From positions 1 to 64,000 of the forward strand of contig JAZDFQ010000105.1 of NCBI GenBank assembly GCA_043807765.1: a stretch of 64,000 bases of DNA. The letters run 5' to 3'. This DNA comes from Stygiobacter sp043807765 (GTDB taxonomy: Bacteria > Bacteroidota > Ignavibacteria > Ignavibacteriales > Melioribacteraceae). The notes beneath the pieces are model-generated. The model was not told the origin of the DNA and did not search any database. It worked only from the letters and a program-made list of their open reading frames with translations. The position numbers were made by a program, and so were the translations under genes. Each line of letters begins with the position of its first letter. Within the stretch, counting starts at the first letter, position 1. Below are positions 55,249 to 64,000 of this stretch, in pieces.

Positions 55249-56514
55249 TTATCTCAAATACATCATCTTTATTGTTTTTTGGTGTTTATTAGAAGTAATT
55301 GTTAGAAGGTAAACACCGCTTGAAATATGATGACCGTTGTTATCTTTTGCATCCCATGAATAATTGTAATTTCCGGCGGACTTTTTCCCTCTGAATAATT
55401 CAGCAATTTTTTTCCCTACGATATCATAAACTGTTAATTCAACATCCGATTCTTCTGGTAAGGAGTATTGAATATTTGTAATAGGATTAAATGGATTGGG
55501 ATAATTACTAAGATTAAATTCAACATATAATCCTTTATCTTCATCTCTTACTGAAACGGATTTCTGTACACCATAGATGTCTACTTCAGTTACGCTTACC
55601 CACTTAGCCCAAGGAGTATTTCCATTATTGCCATGAGTTACAATTCTAACATATCTGGCATCTTTATCTTCAAAATCGTAGATCGACTGAGCAAGTGTTG
55701 TACCATTACTTTGACCACGCCACACTTCTGCCCATGTTTTCCCATCATCTGATAATTCTATTTCAAAGAAAATTGCACGATTATTTCCATTATGTACACC
55801 AAGCGAAATAAATGATACTGTTTGTTTATCTCCTAAATCAAACTTTATCCATTGATCTCCTTCTGCTGCCCATAAGGTGACTAAGTCATTATCCCGAGTA
55901 TTTATAGCTAAATTTTCCGGTTCCGGTTCTGCACTTGCTTCAAGAGACTTTACAGTAAGTTCAGTAATCTTATCTAGTTCTATTCCATAAACATCAACTT
56001 CCGTTATGCTCACCCACTTATCCCAAGGAGCGGCTCCGGTATTGCCATGTGTTACTAAACGAACATATCTTGCAGTAACATCAGCAAAATCATAGACTGA
56101 TTGTGTTAACGTTGTTCCGTTACTTTGACCACCCCATACATTATCCCACCTTATACCATCTTGCGAAACTTCAATTTCAAAAACAATTTTTAAAGCATCT
56201 CCATTATGCACAGCAACAGAAACGTTGGATACGTACTGATTCTTTCCTAAATCATACATTATCCATTGATCTCCTTCTGCCGCCCATAAAGTAATCAGAT
56301 CGTTATCCAGCGTATTTAAAGCTTTGTTTTCCGGTTCTGGTTCTGCACTAGCAACACAAGAGACTATTGGCAGCTCCTTATACTGTGTTGATTGCGCAAT
56401 GCAATTTGAGGATAAGAAAAGTATCGTAGTAAAAGCAAATATGAGTATTCTTACTTGTAGTTTTGATATACTATTTCGTCTAACGTCTGATATAGCACTA
56501 GTATGCACTTGCAT
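55249..56514 (-). CDS. Secreted tandem F5/8-type C (CBM32) protein, T9SS domain
   Basis: A 421-residue exported binding protein. After a signal peptide (to about residue 41) come two F5/8 type C (discoidin, CBM32-like) domains of about 125 residues each, at roughly 50-177 and 189-316. They are very alike: ITLWAAEGDQW/VTLWAAEGDQW, QSNGTTL, RYVR, and VSITEVDVYGI/VSVTEVDIYGV recur in both, so the pair arose by internal duplication. A type IX sorting domain (NYPNPFNPITNIQYSLP ... SGVYLLTI) ends the protein. No catalytic domain is seen; it probably anchors glycan at the surface. A dyad element at 56702-56719 lies upstream. Confidence 0.87.
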   Translation of the reverse strand: MQVHTSAISDVRRNSISKLQVRILIFAFTTILFLSSNCIAQSTQYKELPIVSCVASAEPEPENKALNTLDNDLITLWAAEGDQWIMYDLGKNQYVSNVSVAVHNGDALKIVFEIEVSQDGIRWDNVWGGQSNGTTLTQSVYDFADVTARYVRLVTHGNTGAAPWDKWVSITEVDVYGIELDKITELTVKSLEASAEPEPENLAINTRDNDLVTLWAAEGDQWIKFDLGDKQTVSFISLGVHNGNNRAIFFEIELSDDGKTWAEVWRGQSNGTTLAQSIYDFEDKDARYVRIVTHGNNGNTPWAKWVSVTEVDIYGVQKSVSVRDEDKGLYVEFNLSNYPNPFNPITNIQYSLPEESDVELTVYDIVGKKIAELFRGKKSAGNYNYSWDAKDNNGHHISSGVYLLTITSNKHQKTIKMMYLR

Positions 56515-56972
56515 AATTATTTCTCCAGTTGAAAAAAATTTACATTAAGCACTTTATAGGTTTACTTTATACGTGTTAGAATTTACATCTGCATAAAAAT
56601 CAATCGCTTGTTTAATTACATAAAGTCGAAACGTTTTTTGTGTTTCACTTTTTTGGCATTGATTCCACCGACATGCAATTAATTTTCATATAACTCTAGT
56701 TTTATGATGTATATCATAATTTCTTTGCAATTAGGTATCAATTTCGGAGGACTGAGTGGTTGAGTTGAGGAATCAATGGTTTAGATTTCGTTGTTTTTGT
56801 TAAGGATTTGTGAAGTACTTTTTATAGCATACTTATTACACAAATTATTTTTCAAACTTCATTCTCAGTAATTTCTGGCAAATAGAAAAACCATTATGTT
56901 GAGAGATTAAAGTTGATATAAAGAGTCAAAAATATCACTCACATTTTTAATCCAAATATATTTTATTGGTCT
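56515..56972. other. Intergenic region upstream of the CBM32 gene
   Basis: No gene. It holds the dyad at 56702-56719, about 190 bp before the CBM32 start, and otherwise AT-rich sequence without clear features. Confidence 0.5.
56702..56719. promoter_or_regulatory. 18-bp dyad operator candidate
   Basis: TTATGATGTATATCATAA is symmetric at 8 of 9 paired positions. It stands alone in the upstream region of the CBM32 gene and has the size of a LacI- or GntR-type or Crp-like operator. The regulator is not known, and I saw no second copy elsewhere. Confidence 0.4.
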
Positions 56973-59300
56973 CTATCTGTTAGATATATAAAACAATTTC
57001 TGTCCGGCATGAATTGTTCTCTCTATTATTTTATATCCGCTTTCATTTTCATCGGGGAATGCAACAAAAATTTTAACTGGATTTTTCCATGCGGTATTAA
57101 GCTTACCGGTAACCGAGCCATCACTAAGAATTTGCCAATCGTCAAGTTCAACACCTCCCCCAGAAAAATGCAAATCTGTTCCGGCTAGAACCGGTGTAAA
57201 TCCATTCCATTTGGCAATTCTTATAATACGGCTTTGGTGTGGTGGAATAGAGCCTACAACAACGGTGTCGTCTTTAGAGAAAATTCCCAGAACTTTCTGC
57301 GAAAAAAATTCAGAGATTATAAATTTATCCGAATCTAAAGACTCTATAGCTTGCCGCGAAAGACTGATCTTAAACTCTTTATTTACTTCTTCCAAATTCA
57401 TAACTGAAATTGTATTCCAATGCTCAAGATTCTTACACACAGGTGTTACTTTTGTCAACATCTGCGAAGGGATGAATGTATTGTAAAGGTCAATTGGAGC
57501 AGACGGTGAATTTATTGTTGGAATAATGTGTCGTAAAAAATCTTTTCGTTCGGGTTGTAACTCATTTAAGTACTCGGAAAAGCATACCATACCTCCGCCA
57601 ACATATTGGTTAAGAGAAAATGTGAGCGCTTCTTCATTTGTTAATTTTCCAAGAGACAGTTTATATGAAACGCTAGCTAGATCATGAAAAGGTGAACTTC
57701 TTTTTCTAATCATCAAGGCATCGGGATCAACGTGCCACAATCTGCTCATCCATGTTCGTAAAATGTTTTGTCTAAACGTAAATACTTGTTTTGGTTCCCA
57801 TATCGAAACAACATCGCTTCCACTTCTTTGGGAATTTGCAATTCCTATCGAACCGCCAAAATGTCCTCCACATACAGAAATATATGATTCTGGACCTACA
57901 CCTCTGCGAATTGCCTCAAGTCCCATGCGATAAGCTTCAAGTCTAGTTACTGTCGAGTCATAAAATTTAAAATTATCAAAAACAAATACCGAACGCATAA
58001 AATCTAATTTGAAATAAGAAAATCCATAATCATTTTTTAGCCTTCTAAAAACTTCTTCAATGTGGTCAACAACCCCTGGATAAGTCGGATCAAGAATCCA
58101 CGCTTTTACTGCGTATCCAAATATTAATAAAGTATCTTCATCTGTTTTCAATAACCATTCGGGATGCTCTTTTGCTAAGTCTGAATTCATATCAACCAAA
58201 AAAGGAGCTGTCCAAATTCCGGGTATATATCCATTCTGTTTAATAATACTGGCAATATTATGCATTCCGCTTGGGAACGCTGATGTTGTTCTCCAGTAAC
58301 CCCAATCACCACTTGCCCAGCAATCATCTATTAGAAATACGTCGAATGGCAAATGCTCATCTTGCAACGATTTTATATCATCGCGAAAGTATTGTTCATT
58401 GTATTCAATTCCGTGGAAATACCAAGTACAAAAGACAGAAGGCGCCATACCTTCCGGCTTTTTTACTCCATGATATTCACCGATTCTATCGGCAAATTCA
58501 GTAATCAGATAGTTAGGATTGTAGTCACACCTTATATAAACCCATTGACTAGTTCGTTCACCTCCGGATGGTAAAACAACTCCATCAAATTCGCATTTCG
58601 AGGTTAACGATGATAACTCTAAAACATGATTTGTCTTCTCAAATGCTAAGCCGAATTCAGCTAAATGACCGGTTTGACTTAAATAACCAATTAGTAAATC
58701 CGGAGTTCTTTTTTCTTCAGCATGAAAAATTGCGAATGGGTCAATTTTAATAGAGCCGGTATCAGAAGGGATAACAGAAGCCGGTTGATCATTTTTTTGC
58801 CTTTGCTGATAATGTACAATCCACTTAGAGGGATCTTTTTGTTCCTTAAAGACTAGTCCTTCTTCCCCTCTTACGTACAGTGGAAAAAGATTTAATAGTT
58901 GTATGTTCCTCCCGGATAAATTGGTAATCTTTTGTCTAACTGCAATTTCACTATTATCTGACGACACCCAATATTCGCGCGTTAATCTTAACCCGTTGCC
59001 TTCAAATGCATCAACAATACTTTTCCCATTTATTCCGGCAAGCGTTTTTTCTAATGATGTTCTTGTCTTATGGTGAAAATTATCCTCACTTAAATTCATA
59101 TTTAGGATATCAGGAAATTTCCAACTATTTACTATCTGGATTCTATCATTTGAGAATATTGTATTTTCAAATGATTTAGGAATGTCAACGTTTAGTTTAC
59201 ATTGAGATTTCGATTGCGCGTAAATATCAATTGTGGTGAAGAAAACAATTGCTGTTAATATGACATACATTATTCCAAAGCATTTTTGCTTTTCAGTCAT
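56973..59300 (-). CDS. Exported GH36-like alpha-galactosidase
   Basis: A 775-residue glycoside hydrolase of clan GH-D (GH36/GH27/GH31-related), best placed in GH36. Signal peptide about 1-28, an N-terminal beta-sandwich, then the (beta/alpha)8 barrel. The barrel shows the strand-end motif FDVFLIDDCWASGDWG, the likely nucleophile in YFKLDFM near residue 432, and the acid/base aspartate in QRSGSDVVS near 494. The C-terminal part is a beta-sandwich. It removes terminal alpha-linked galactose (or GalNAc, which some relatives take). The genes for NagB and NagA follow upstream on the same strand, 38 bp away. Confidence 0.85.
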   Translation of the reverse strand: MTEKQKCFGIMYVILTAIVFFTTIDIYAQSKSQCKLNVDIPKSFENTIFSNDRIQIVNSWKFPDILNMNLSEDNFHHKTRTSLEKTLAGINGKSIVDAFEGNGLRLTREYWVSSDNSEIAVRQKITNLSGRNIQLLNLFPLYVRGEEGLVFKEQKDPSKWIVHYQQRQKNDQPASVIPSDTGSIKIDPFAIFHAEEKRTPDLLIGYLSQTGHLAEFGLAFEKTNHVLELSSLTSKCEFDGVVLPSGGERTSQWVYIRCDYNPNYLITEFADRIGEYHGVKKPEGMAPSVFCTWYFHGIEYNEQYFRDDIKSLQDEHLPFDVFLIDDCWASGDWGYWRTTSAFPSGMHNIASIIKQNGYIPGIWTAPFLVDMNSDLAKEHPEWLLKTDEDTLLIFGYAVKAWILDPTYPGVVDHIEEVFRRLKNDYGFSYFKLDFMRSVFVFDNFKFYDSTVTRLEAYRMGLEAIRRGVGPESYISVCGGHFGGSIGIANSQRSGSDVVSIWEPKQVFTFRQNILRTWMSRLWHVDPDALMIRKRSSPFHDLASVSYKLSLGKLTNEEALTFSLNQYVGGGMVCFSEYLNELQPERKDFLRHIIPTINSPSAPIDLYNTFIPSQMLTKVTPVCKNLEHWNTISVMNLEEVNKEFKISLSRQAIESLDSDKFIISEFFSQKVLGIFSKDDTVVVGSIPPHQSRIIRIAKWNGFTPVLAGTDLHFSGGGVELDDWQILSDGSVTGKLNTAWKNPVKIFVAFPDENESGYKIIERTIHAGQKLFYISNR

Positions 59301-59338
59301 TTGATTTTCCTATTATCTTTTCAATTCTTTAGTAGTGT

Positions 59339-60079
59339 TTATTTCAAGTCTGTTTCCAACAAAGACGATGATTCCTTGTCAAGATATAACCATACCGAGT
59401 TATGCTGATTTAATATTGAAGCGGGAATTTGAGGTGTAGTTCCTTCAAGCACAGTATTTCTTACTGCTTTTGCTTTGCGTAAATCCGGGACAGAACAAAT
59501 TATAACTTTAGATTTCATTATCTGCTTAATAGACATACTAATAGCTTTCATTGGAACTTCATCGAATGACCAGAACCATCCTTCATTCAATTGTTGTCTT
59601 CTACAATCATTATCCAGTTGAACAACTATATAAGCATCTTCTATCCCAAAATCAGCTGGAGGATCGTTAAAAGCGAGATGACCATTTTCGCCAATACCAA
59701 CAAATGCCACATCAATTTCAACTTGTGATATAAGACTATTCAATCTGTTGCATTCACTCTCAACATCACCTTCTCCATCTACATAAACAAATTCTTTAAG
59801 AGATACTTTATTAATAAATCTTTCGTTTAAATACTTTCGAAAAGATGCCGGATGAGTTATTGATAATCCGATATATTCATCAAGATGAAAAGCTGTTACT
59901 TTAGACCAATCTATATCTTGTTCAACTAAAATATTAAGCAAATCAAATTGCGATGAACCCGTAGCAACGATAATGTTTGCTTCCTTTTTCTTTTCGATAG
60001 CATTTTTGATTTGTTCAGCACCTTTTGCCGCAGCTTTTTTACCTAATTCATATTTTGTTCCAGAAATAATTATTTCCAT
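59339..60079 (-). CDS. nagB: Glucosamine-6-phosphate deaminase
   Basis: A 246-residue NagB-type enzyme converting glucosamine-6-phosphate to fructose-6-phosphate and ammonia. Family motifs are clear: ATGSSQFDLLN for phosphate binding near 40-50, VTAFHLDEYIGL with the catalytic acids, and VGIGENGHLAFNDPP near 125-140. Length is normal. It is the next gene after nagA in an operon whose earlier members are the Na+ symporter and a Gfo/Idh/MocA enzyme, and it is followed by the alpha-galactosidase. Together with NagA it feeds N-acetylglucosamine-6-phosphate into glycolysis. Cytoplasmic. Confidence 0.93.
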   Translation of the reverse strand: MEIIISGTKYELGKKAAAKGAEQIKNAIEKKKEANIIVATGSSQFDLLNILVEQDIDWSKVTAFHLDEYIGLSITHPASFRKYLNERFINKVSLKEFVYVDGEGDVESECNRLNSLISQVEIDVAFVGIGENGHLAFNDPPADFGIEDAYIVVQLDNDCRRQQLNEGWFWSFDEVPMKAISMSIKQIMKSKVIICSVPDLRKAKAVRNTVLEGTTPQIPASILNQHNSVWLYLDKESSSLLETDLK

Positions 60080-60158
60080 ATTGTTCCCTAATGTGAGACT
60101 AAAGATTTATCGAATTAGTATTTCTTTCGAAAAAGATTTTTCATTTAGAAACTACTAG

Positions 60159-61073
60159 TTATAATCCAATTGATTTCAATGGATTAGAATATGTAAGTTT
60201 CATTGTTTCCTCGTTTCCAATGCCAAGAGCTTTCATCAAATTATCATTGCTTTTCTTCATTGTAATGGACGATCCGGCAAAATTGGATTTACCCGGTTCT
60301 CGCACGATTAAATCGTCGCCGACTTCAATAGTTAGATTACTTAAGGTGTATTCTCCCGGTATAGTTGCTGCTGCTGCCATGGCATCCGTTACTACAATGC
60401 TTTTTTCATAACCGAGCATGCTTAAATAATTTTTAAGTGCATAAAACGGAATGTGTATTCCATCTGCGATCAAACATACCCAAAGATGCTCTTTGACTGA
60501 GAGAACTTTTTGTAAAACATTATAATGTCTATCCAATAATTTTGGACAACCATTTCCAAAATGTGTGAACATACTTAAACCGTTATCAATAGCTCCTTGT
60601 AATTCCTTTAGTGTTGGATCGCAATGACCGGCAGCTACAACAATCTTATTCTTACTTAACATTGATATAGTTTTAAATCCGCTATCAACTTCTGGAGCTA
60701 AGGTGACTATACGCGTTAAGCCATCTGCGGCATCTAAAAGATGTTTCATTTTGTCAACATTGGCTTGCATAATAAATTCACTAGGATGCGCCCCTCTAAA
60801 TCCATCTTGATTATTTATAAATGGACCTTCAATATGAAAGCCGCAAATTATTTCTTTGATTAAATCATCTTCATTTCGATATTTCGCTATTTTCTTCAAA
60901 CGATACTTCATACTATCATATTCTGCTGTTATTATAGTTGCAAGAATACCTTTAACATCATCTGCTTGTAATTTTTCGCAGGCAAGATGTAGATCATCTA
61001 TTCTTAAGTCATTCTGGTTAAAATCAGTCCCCGCATAACCATTCACTTGAATATCAAAATACATTTGCTTCAT
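60159..61073 (-). CDS. nagA: N-acetylglucosamine-6-phosphate deacetylase (short form)
   Basis: A 304-residue amidohydrolase that removes acetate from N-acetylhexosamine-6-phosphate. Visible motifs include GFHIEGPFI, AAGHCDPTLKE, THFGNGCPKLLDRH and the catalytic aspartate in VVTDAMAAAA. It is shorter than the usual ~380 residues, because the small N-terminal beta-domain of the amidohydrolase fold is missing and the protein opens directly with the barrel strand MYFDIQVNGYAGTDFNQ. Such short forms occur in some bacteria. It is upstream of nagB by about 80 bp and downstream of the symporter; they probably form one unit. Confidence 0.88.
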   Translation of the reverse strand: MKQMYFDIQVNGYAGTDFNQNDLRIDDLHLACEKLQADDVKGILATIITAEYDSMKYRLKKIAKYRNEDDLIKEIICGFHIEGPFINNQDGFRGAHPSEFIMQANVDKMKHLLDAADGLTRIVTLAPEVDSGFKTISMLSKNKIVVAAGHCDPTLKELQGAIDNGLSMFTHFGNGCPKLLDRHYNVLQKVLSVKEHLWVCLIADGIHIPFYALKNYLSMLGYEKSIVVTDAMAAAATIPGEYTLSNLTIEVGDDLIVREPGKSNFAGSSITMKKSNDNLMKALGIGNEETMKLTYSNPLKSIGL

Positions 61074-61130
61074 TATTACATCCTGTCTTTTCTATCTTCT
61101 TGTACAAAGTCAGATGATTCAATTCAGTTA

Positions 61131-62810
61131 CTATAATTGTATTACTCCCCACGCTATTAGAATTAAAAGCAAAACAAAAAAGGTTGCAACTACAAAACCA
61201 ATGATGTCCTCTCGATAACGTTGAAAGAAATTTATCCTTCGATCTCGCTTGAACCAACCGGTTAAATCTACAAGTAGTAAGTCTTTTCCATATTTTGCTG
61301 CATATGGTTTTCTACCAGCTTCTTGAGTAATATTATTATCGGATAAACATTTCATCTTCTCAAAAAATATTTCAACTTTGTTCTCATCTTCCTTATTTGT
61401 AAGAAGGCTTACCACAATAAGTGAACAAAAGCCTATTAACATCGCCCAGCCAAATATTTCCGGTGTCCAGTAATACACTAATTCATATTTCCCGGTATGA
61501 AGAAAGTTGAGGTAATAATAAACAATAAGAGATATAGCCAGACTGGAGACCGCTCCATAACGATTAGCCCGTTTCCATAAGATTCCTCCGAAAACCATTA
61601 TCCCCATAAAAGCAGAAATAGTTTCAATAAATAGAAAAGCCTGCAAAACATTCTCTATGTATATAGAAAAACCAACCCCGAATAATGTTAGTAACAAACC
61701 TGATAAGCGCCCCATCAATAAGAGTTGCTTATCCGTTGGATTTATAGAAATAAATTCTTTATAAATATTTTGAGTAAAGATGGCTCCAGTATTAACCATA
61801 AAGTTTGAAGCAGAAGACATATTAGCAGCAAATACCGAAGCTATCATTAATCCGGTTAAACCGGGCATAAGTAGTATTTTAGAAGCATAACCAAAAGCCA
61901 TTTCCGGGTCTTTTAATTGATAATTTTCCTGTATAACTACTGCTGCAACAATCAACCCAGTTAATGCCCAACCAATTGCTACAAAACGTTTTACAATTGA
62001 GCCGTATGTTTGTCCGATACGCCCTGCTCTTTCTGTTTCTCCGGTTGCACACATTGAAATCATATGCGGTTGAGCCGTAATGCCTACAATCCCATTTAGA
62101 GCTAACATAGAGATTGTAAATATCCCCATCCCCAACTGATCACTAAAAAGATAAAAGAAATTTTCGGGCAAGAGTGCTCTTATTCCCGAAAATCCGCCTA
62201 CCTTATTTAATCCTGATGGAATAAGCATAAATGATAGAATAATGATCATAAGGGATTGTATAAAATTGGCATATGCAGATGCAATTAGCCCACCAAAAAA
62301 ACTATATATAATGAAGGAAACACTCATAATAATTACACCTTCATTAATTGAGATAATTTCTCCGCACGCAATGGATATAACCTTAGCACCCCCTTTTAAT
62401 AATGCCCCTTGCGCAAATACAAAAAAACAAATAGCAAAAATTGAATAAATTACACCTACAAAACGTCCATATCTATCGCTAACAATTTCTCCAACAGTAG
62501 TTCTTTCACTACGTCTATACCATGGGGCAATTAGCCAATAGAATGGAGTTATTAGCATGTTTTTCCACTGGTACCAAATAGCAGCAAACCCAAATTGATA
62601 ACATGCACCTGTTTGTGAAACAAAGTTTTCGGCATGCGTTCCCGCTCCAAACGCTTGACCCACCATTATCCACCAATTGAATTTCCGTTCTCCCGTAAAA
62701 TACCCATCACTATTCTTTATTCTTCTACTTAACCATATACCATAAGTAACTATTCCAAGGAAATAGCACATTATAACAACTAGGTCTATTACATGGAGTG
62801 TTTCCTTCAT
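61131..62810 (-). CDS. Sodium:solute symporter (SSS family)
   Basis: A 559-residue inner-membrane symporter with about 13-14 helices. The SSS family features include the start MCYFLGIVTYGIWLSRRIKN, the sodium-site helices near GLTGLMIASVFAANMSSASN, and a short C-terminal cytosolic region before a final helix. It differs clearly from the vSGLT-like protein at 15 kb and is closer to the SSS members found beside sugar-catabolic genes. Being between nagA and a sugar oxidoreductase gene points to a (amino)sugar or oligosaccharide as substrate. Which one is not readable from sequence. Confidence 0.87.
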   Translation of the reverse strand: MKETLHVIDLVVIMCYFLGIVTYGIWLSRRIKNSDGYFTGERKFNWWIMVGQAFGAGTHAENFVSQTGACYQFGFAAIWYQWKNMLITPFYWLIAPWYRRSERTTVGEIVSDRYGRFVGVIYSIFAICFFVFAQGALLKGGAKVISIACGEIISINEGVIIMSVSFIIYSFFGGLIASAYANFIQSLMIIILSFMLIPSGLNKVGGFSGIRALLPENFFYLFSDQLGMGIFTISMLALNGIVGITAQPHMISMCATGETERAGRIGQTYGSIVKRFVAIGWALTGLIVAAVVIQENYQLKDPEMAFGYASKILLMPGLTGLMIASVFAANMSSASNFMVNTGAIFTQNIYKEFISINPTDKQLLLMGRLSGLLLTLFGVGFSIYIENVLQAFLFIETISAFMGIMVFGGILWKRANRYGAVSSLAISLIVYYYLNFLHTGKYELVYYWTPEIFGWAMLIGFCSLIVVSLLTNKEDENKVEIFFEKMKCLSDNNITQEAGRKPYAAKYGKDLLLVDLTGWFKRDRRINFFQRYREDIIGFVVATFFVLLLILIAWGVIQL

Positions 62811-62846
62811 ATTTATCCTTTTCTCTCCAATTAGGTATGACTTATT

Positions 62847-63884
62847 TTAAAATAATTTTTCTGAATTGACTCTGCATTCTTCAATTATTTTCATTAATTC
62901 CCTTGTCTCTTCAATAGAAACAAATGGTGCCATATCGAGCGAAAAATAGTCATAACATTTATCGTAATATTTTATTGGCTCAAAATTGGATATCGGAAAT
63001 ATTTTTTCCCGCCATGGAATATTTTGCTCATCGCAATACGATCTATCTTTTGCAGCTAAACTATTCTGGGCTTTAATTCCTTCAAATTCCTCAGTAAGAT
63101 AGTATCTTACTTTCCATGAGTTCGAAGATTCATCTAAAATAATACTACCTCTCTCACCAAAAATCTGCCATTGGGGAACTGGATAAGCTGAAGCCATACT
63201 AATAGTGAGATCTAGTAAAATTCCATTTTCAGTTTCAATTAATACCTTTGCAACGTCTTCTGCATCACCAAGACTAATAATTTTTCTGAGATAGCAAGTA
63301 ATATTTTTTAATTTGGAATTAGATAGATATAAAAGCTGATCTATAAAATGCGAACCGGAATTAGAAATTTCTCCACCACCGTATTTACGGAATGCCTGCC
63401 AATCTTCTCGGATTCTATAACGCGTCCAAGCTCGTTTAATCATGTACACCTTGCCTATTAAACCCTTCTCAATTATTTCTTTTAAGGCAACACCTTCGGC
63501 ATAAGCCCTATGTGGCATATAGACCATGAGCTTTTTGTCATATTTTTTCATTGCATCAATCATTCTATCGGTTTCTTTTAAAGATATTGACACAGGTTTA
63601 TCACAAAGAACATCCACGCCATATTTAAAAGCAGTTATAGCATGATCTGCATGGAAATGAGTTGGTGAAGCCAAAACAACCAGATCAACAACTTCATTTT
63701 CAAAGAGATTTTCGCAATCAGCGTAACCTTTAACCCCAAAATTTCTCTTAGCCTCATCCAGTCTCTCGAGTAACGGATCTACAACGGCTACAAGTTTGAA
63801 TTTATCATTAGCAGTTATTTGCGGAATGTGCATTTGCCAACCGGCACGCCCAAGACCTATAACAGCTGTTCGTAATATTTTCAT
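62847..63884 (-). CDS. Gfo/Idh/MocA family oxidoreductase
   Basis: A 345-residue NAD(P)-dependent oxidoreductase. The Rossmann motif is AVIGLGRAGWQMHIP at the N-terminus, and the catalytic-type DKP is in VDVLCDKPVS near 93-102 (EKP in the classical case). The C-terminal alpha/beta domain shows GGGEISNSGSHFIDQLLYLS with the family histidine. It would oxidise or reduce a sugar, for example in removal of an uncommon modification or in hexosamine use. It opens the operon that continues with the symporter, nagA and nagB. The last ~115 bp of the window upstream of it hold no gene. Confidence 0.87.
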   Translation of the reverse strand: MKILRTAVIGLGRAGWQMHIPQITANDKFKLVAVVDPLLERLDEAKRNFGVKGYADCENLFENEVVDLVVLASPTHFHADHAITAFKYGVDVLCDKPVSISLKETDRMIDAMKKYDKKLMVYMPHRAYAEGVALKEIIEKGLIGKVYMIKRAWTRYRIREDWQAFRKYGGGEISNSGSHFIDQLLYLSNSKLKNITCYLRKIISLGDAEDVAKVLIETENGILLDLTISMASAYPVPQWQIFGERGSIILDESSNSWKVRYYLTEEFEGIKAQNSLAAKDRSYCDEQNIPWREKIFPISNFEPIKYYDKCYDYFSLDMAPFVSIEETRELMKIIEECRVNSEKLF

Positions 63885-64000
63885 TTTTATATCCAGTTAA
63901 TCAAATGCAAGGAAATGTTGTTTTTCTTATTCATTTATTTTTTTTCTTTTGCTTAGCAAGTACAACAGTAGTGCTAATATTAAAGTGAGGGAGGCATAGA

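Overview
The window reads as chromosomal DNA of an AT-rich member of the Ignavibacteria (Bacteroidota/Chlorobiota side). The evidence is indirect but consistent. Five secreted proteins and one gene remnant end in the type IX secretion (T9SS) sorting domain of the NYPNPFNP...SGIYFYR type that is typical of Ignavibacteria and relatives. One clear TTTG-N20-TAnnTTTG promoter of the Bacteroidota kind is present. There are no SusC/SusD genes, so this is not a classical Bacteroidetes PUL. No rRNA, tRNA or CRISPR array was found.

Layout. (1) 0.2-10.5 kb, minus strand: exported peptidases (M3 oligopeptidase, M19 dipeptidase, an M16C protease split by a frameshift, an M61 protease with a PDZ domain) plus a DUF5916 outer-membrane protein; a divergent seven-helix LuxR-type regulator follows. 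(2) 11.6-15 kb: a scar region with a T9SS tail remnant, a decayed integrase-type IS and, inserted inside it, an apparently intact 1200-bp IS5-like element with matching terminal repeats and a 6-bp target duplication. (3) 15-24.3 kb: a vSGLT-like Na+/sugar symporter, a cysteine-synthase-like enzyme, an amino-sugar operon (AgaS-like isomerase, GatZ/KbaZ-like tagatose-bisphosphate aldolase subunit, and an unusual fusion of a DMT transporter with a PfkB sugar kinase) and an anaerobic sulfatase maturase. (4) 24.5-26.8 kb, plus strand: an M20 amidohydrolase and a compact rhodanese + MarR module framed by inverted repeats. (5) 26.8-33 kb: an overlapping GNAT / SDR-like / DHDPS-like operon of unknown pathway, a sulfatase and a TAT-exported nitrilase-family hydrolase. 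(6) 33-59.3 kb: an exported glycan-degradation block (two surface beta-propeller/FG-GAP proteins, a second sulfatase, a SASA esterase, a large propeller protein, three parallel beta-helix proteins, an alpha/beta hydrolase, a GH106 rhamnosidase, a double CBM32 protein and a GH36 alpha-galactosidase), interrupted by a methyltransferase that carries an integron attC site. (7) 59.3-63.9 kb: nagB, nagA, a second Na+/solute symporter and a Gfo/Idh/MocA dehydrogenase.

How it fits together. The secreted enzymes would desulfate, deacetylate and cut a complex glycan that probably contains rhamnose, alpha-galactose and N-acetylated, sulfated hexosamine. The maturase at 23 kb would activate both Cys-type sulfatases. 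Released sugars enter through sodium symporters or the DMT-kinase fusion. Hexosamine is then handled by NagA/NagB and AgaS, and tagatose phosphate by the PfkB domain and the GatZ-like protein. The substrate is an inference from gene content. The most unusual items are the DMT-PfkB fusion, the lone integron cassette apparently sitting at a non-integron site, the SDR/DHDPS-like/GNAT cassette with altered catalytic residues, and the inverted-repeat-framed rhodanese-MarR module.
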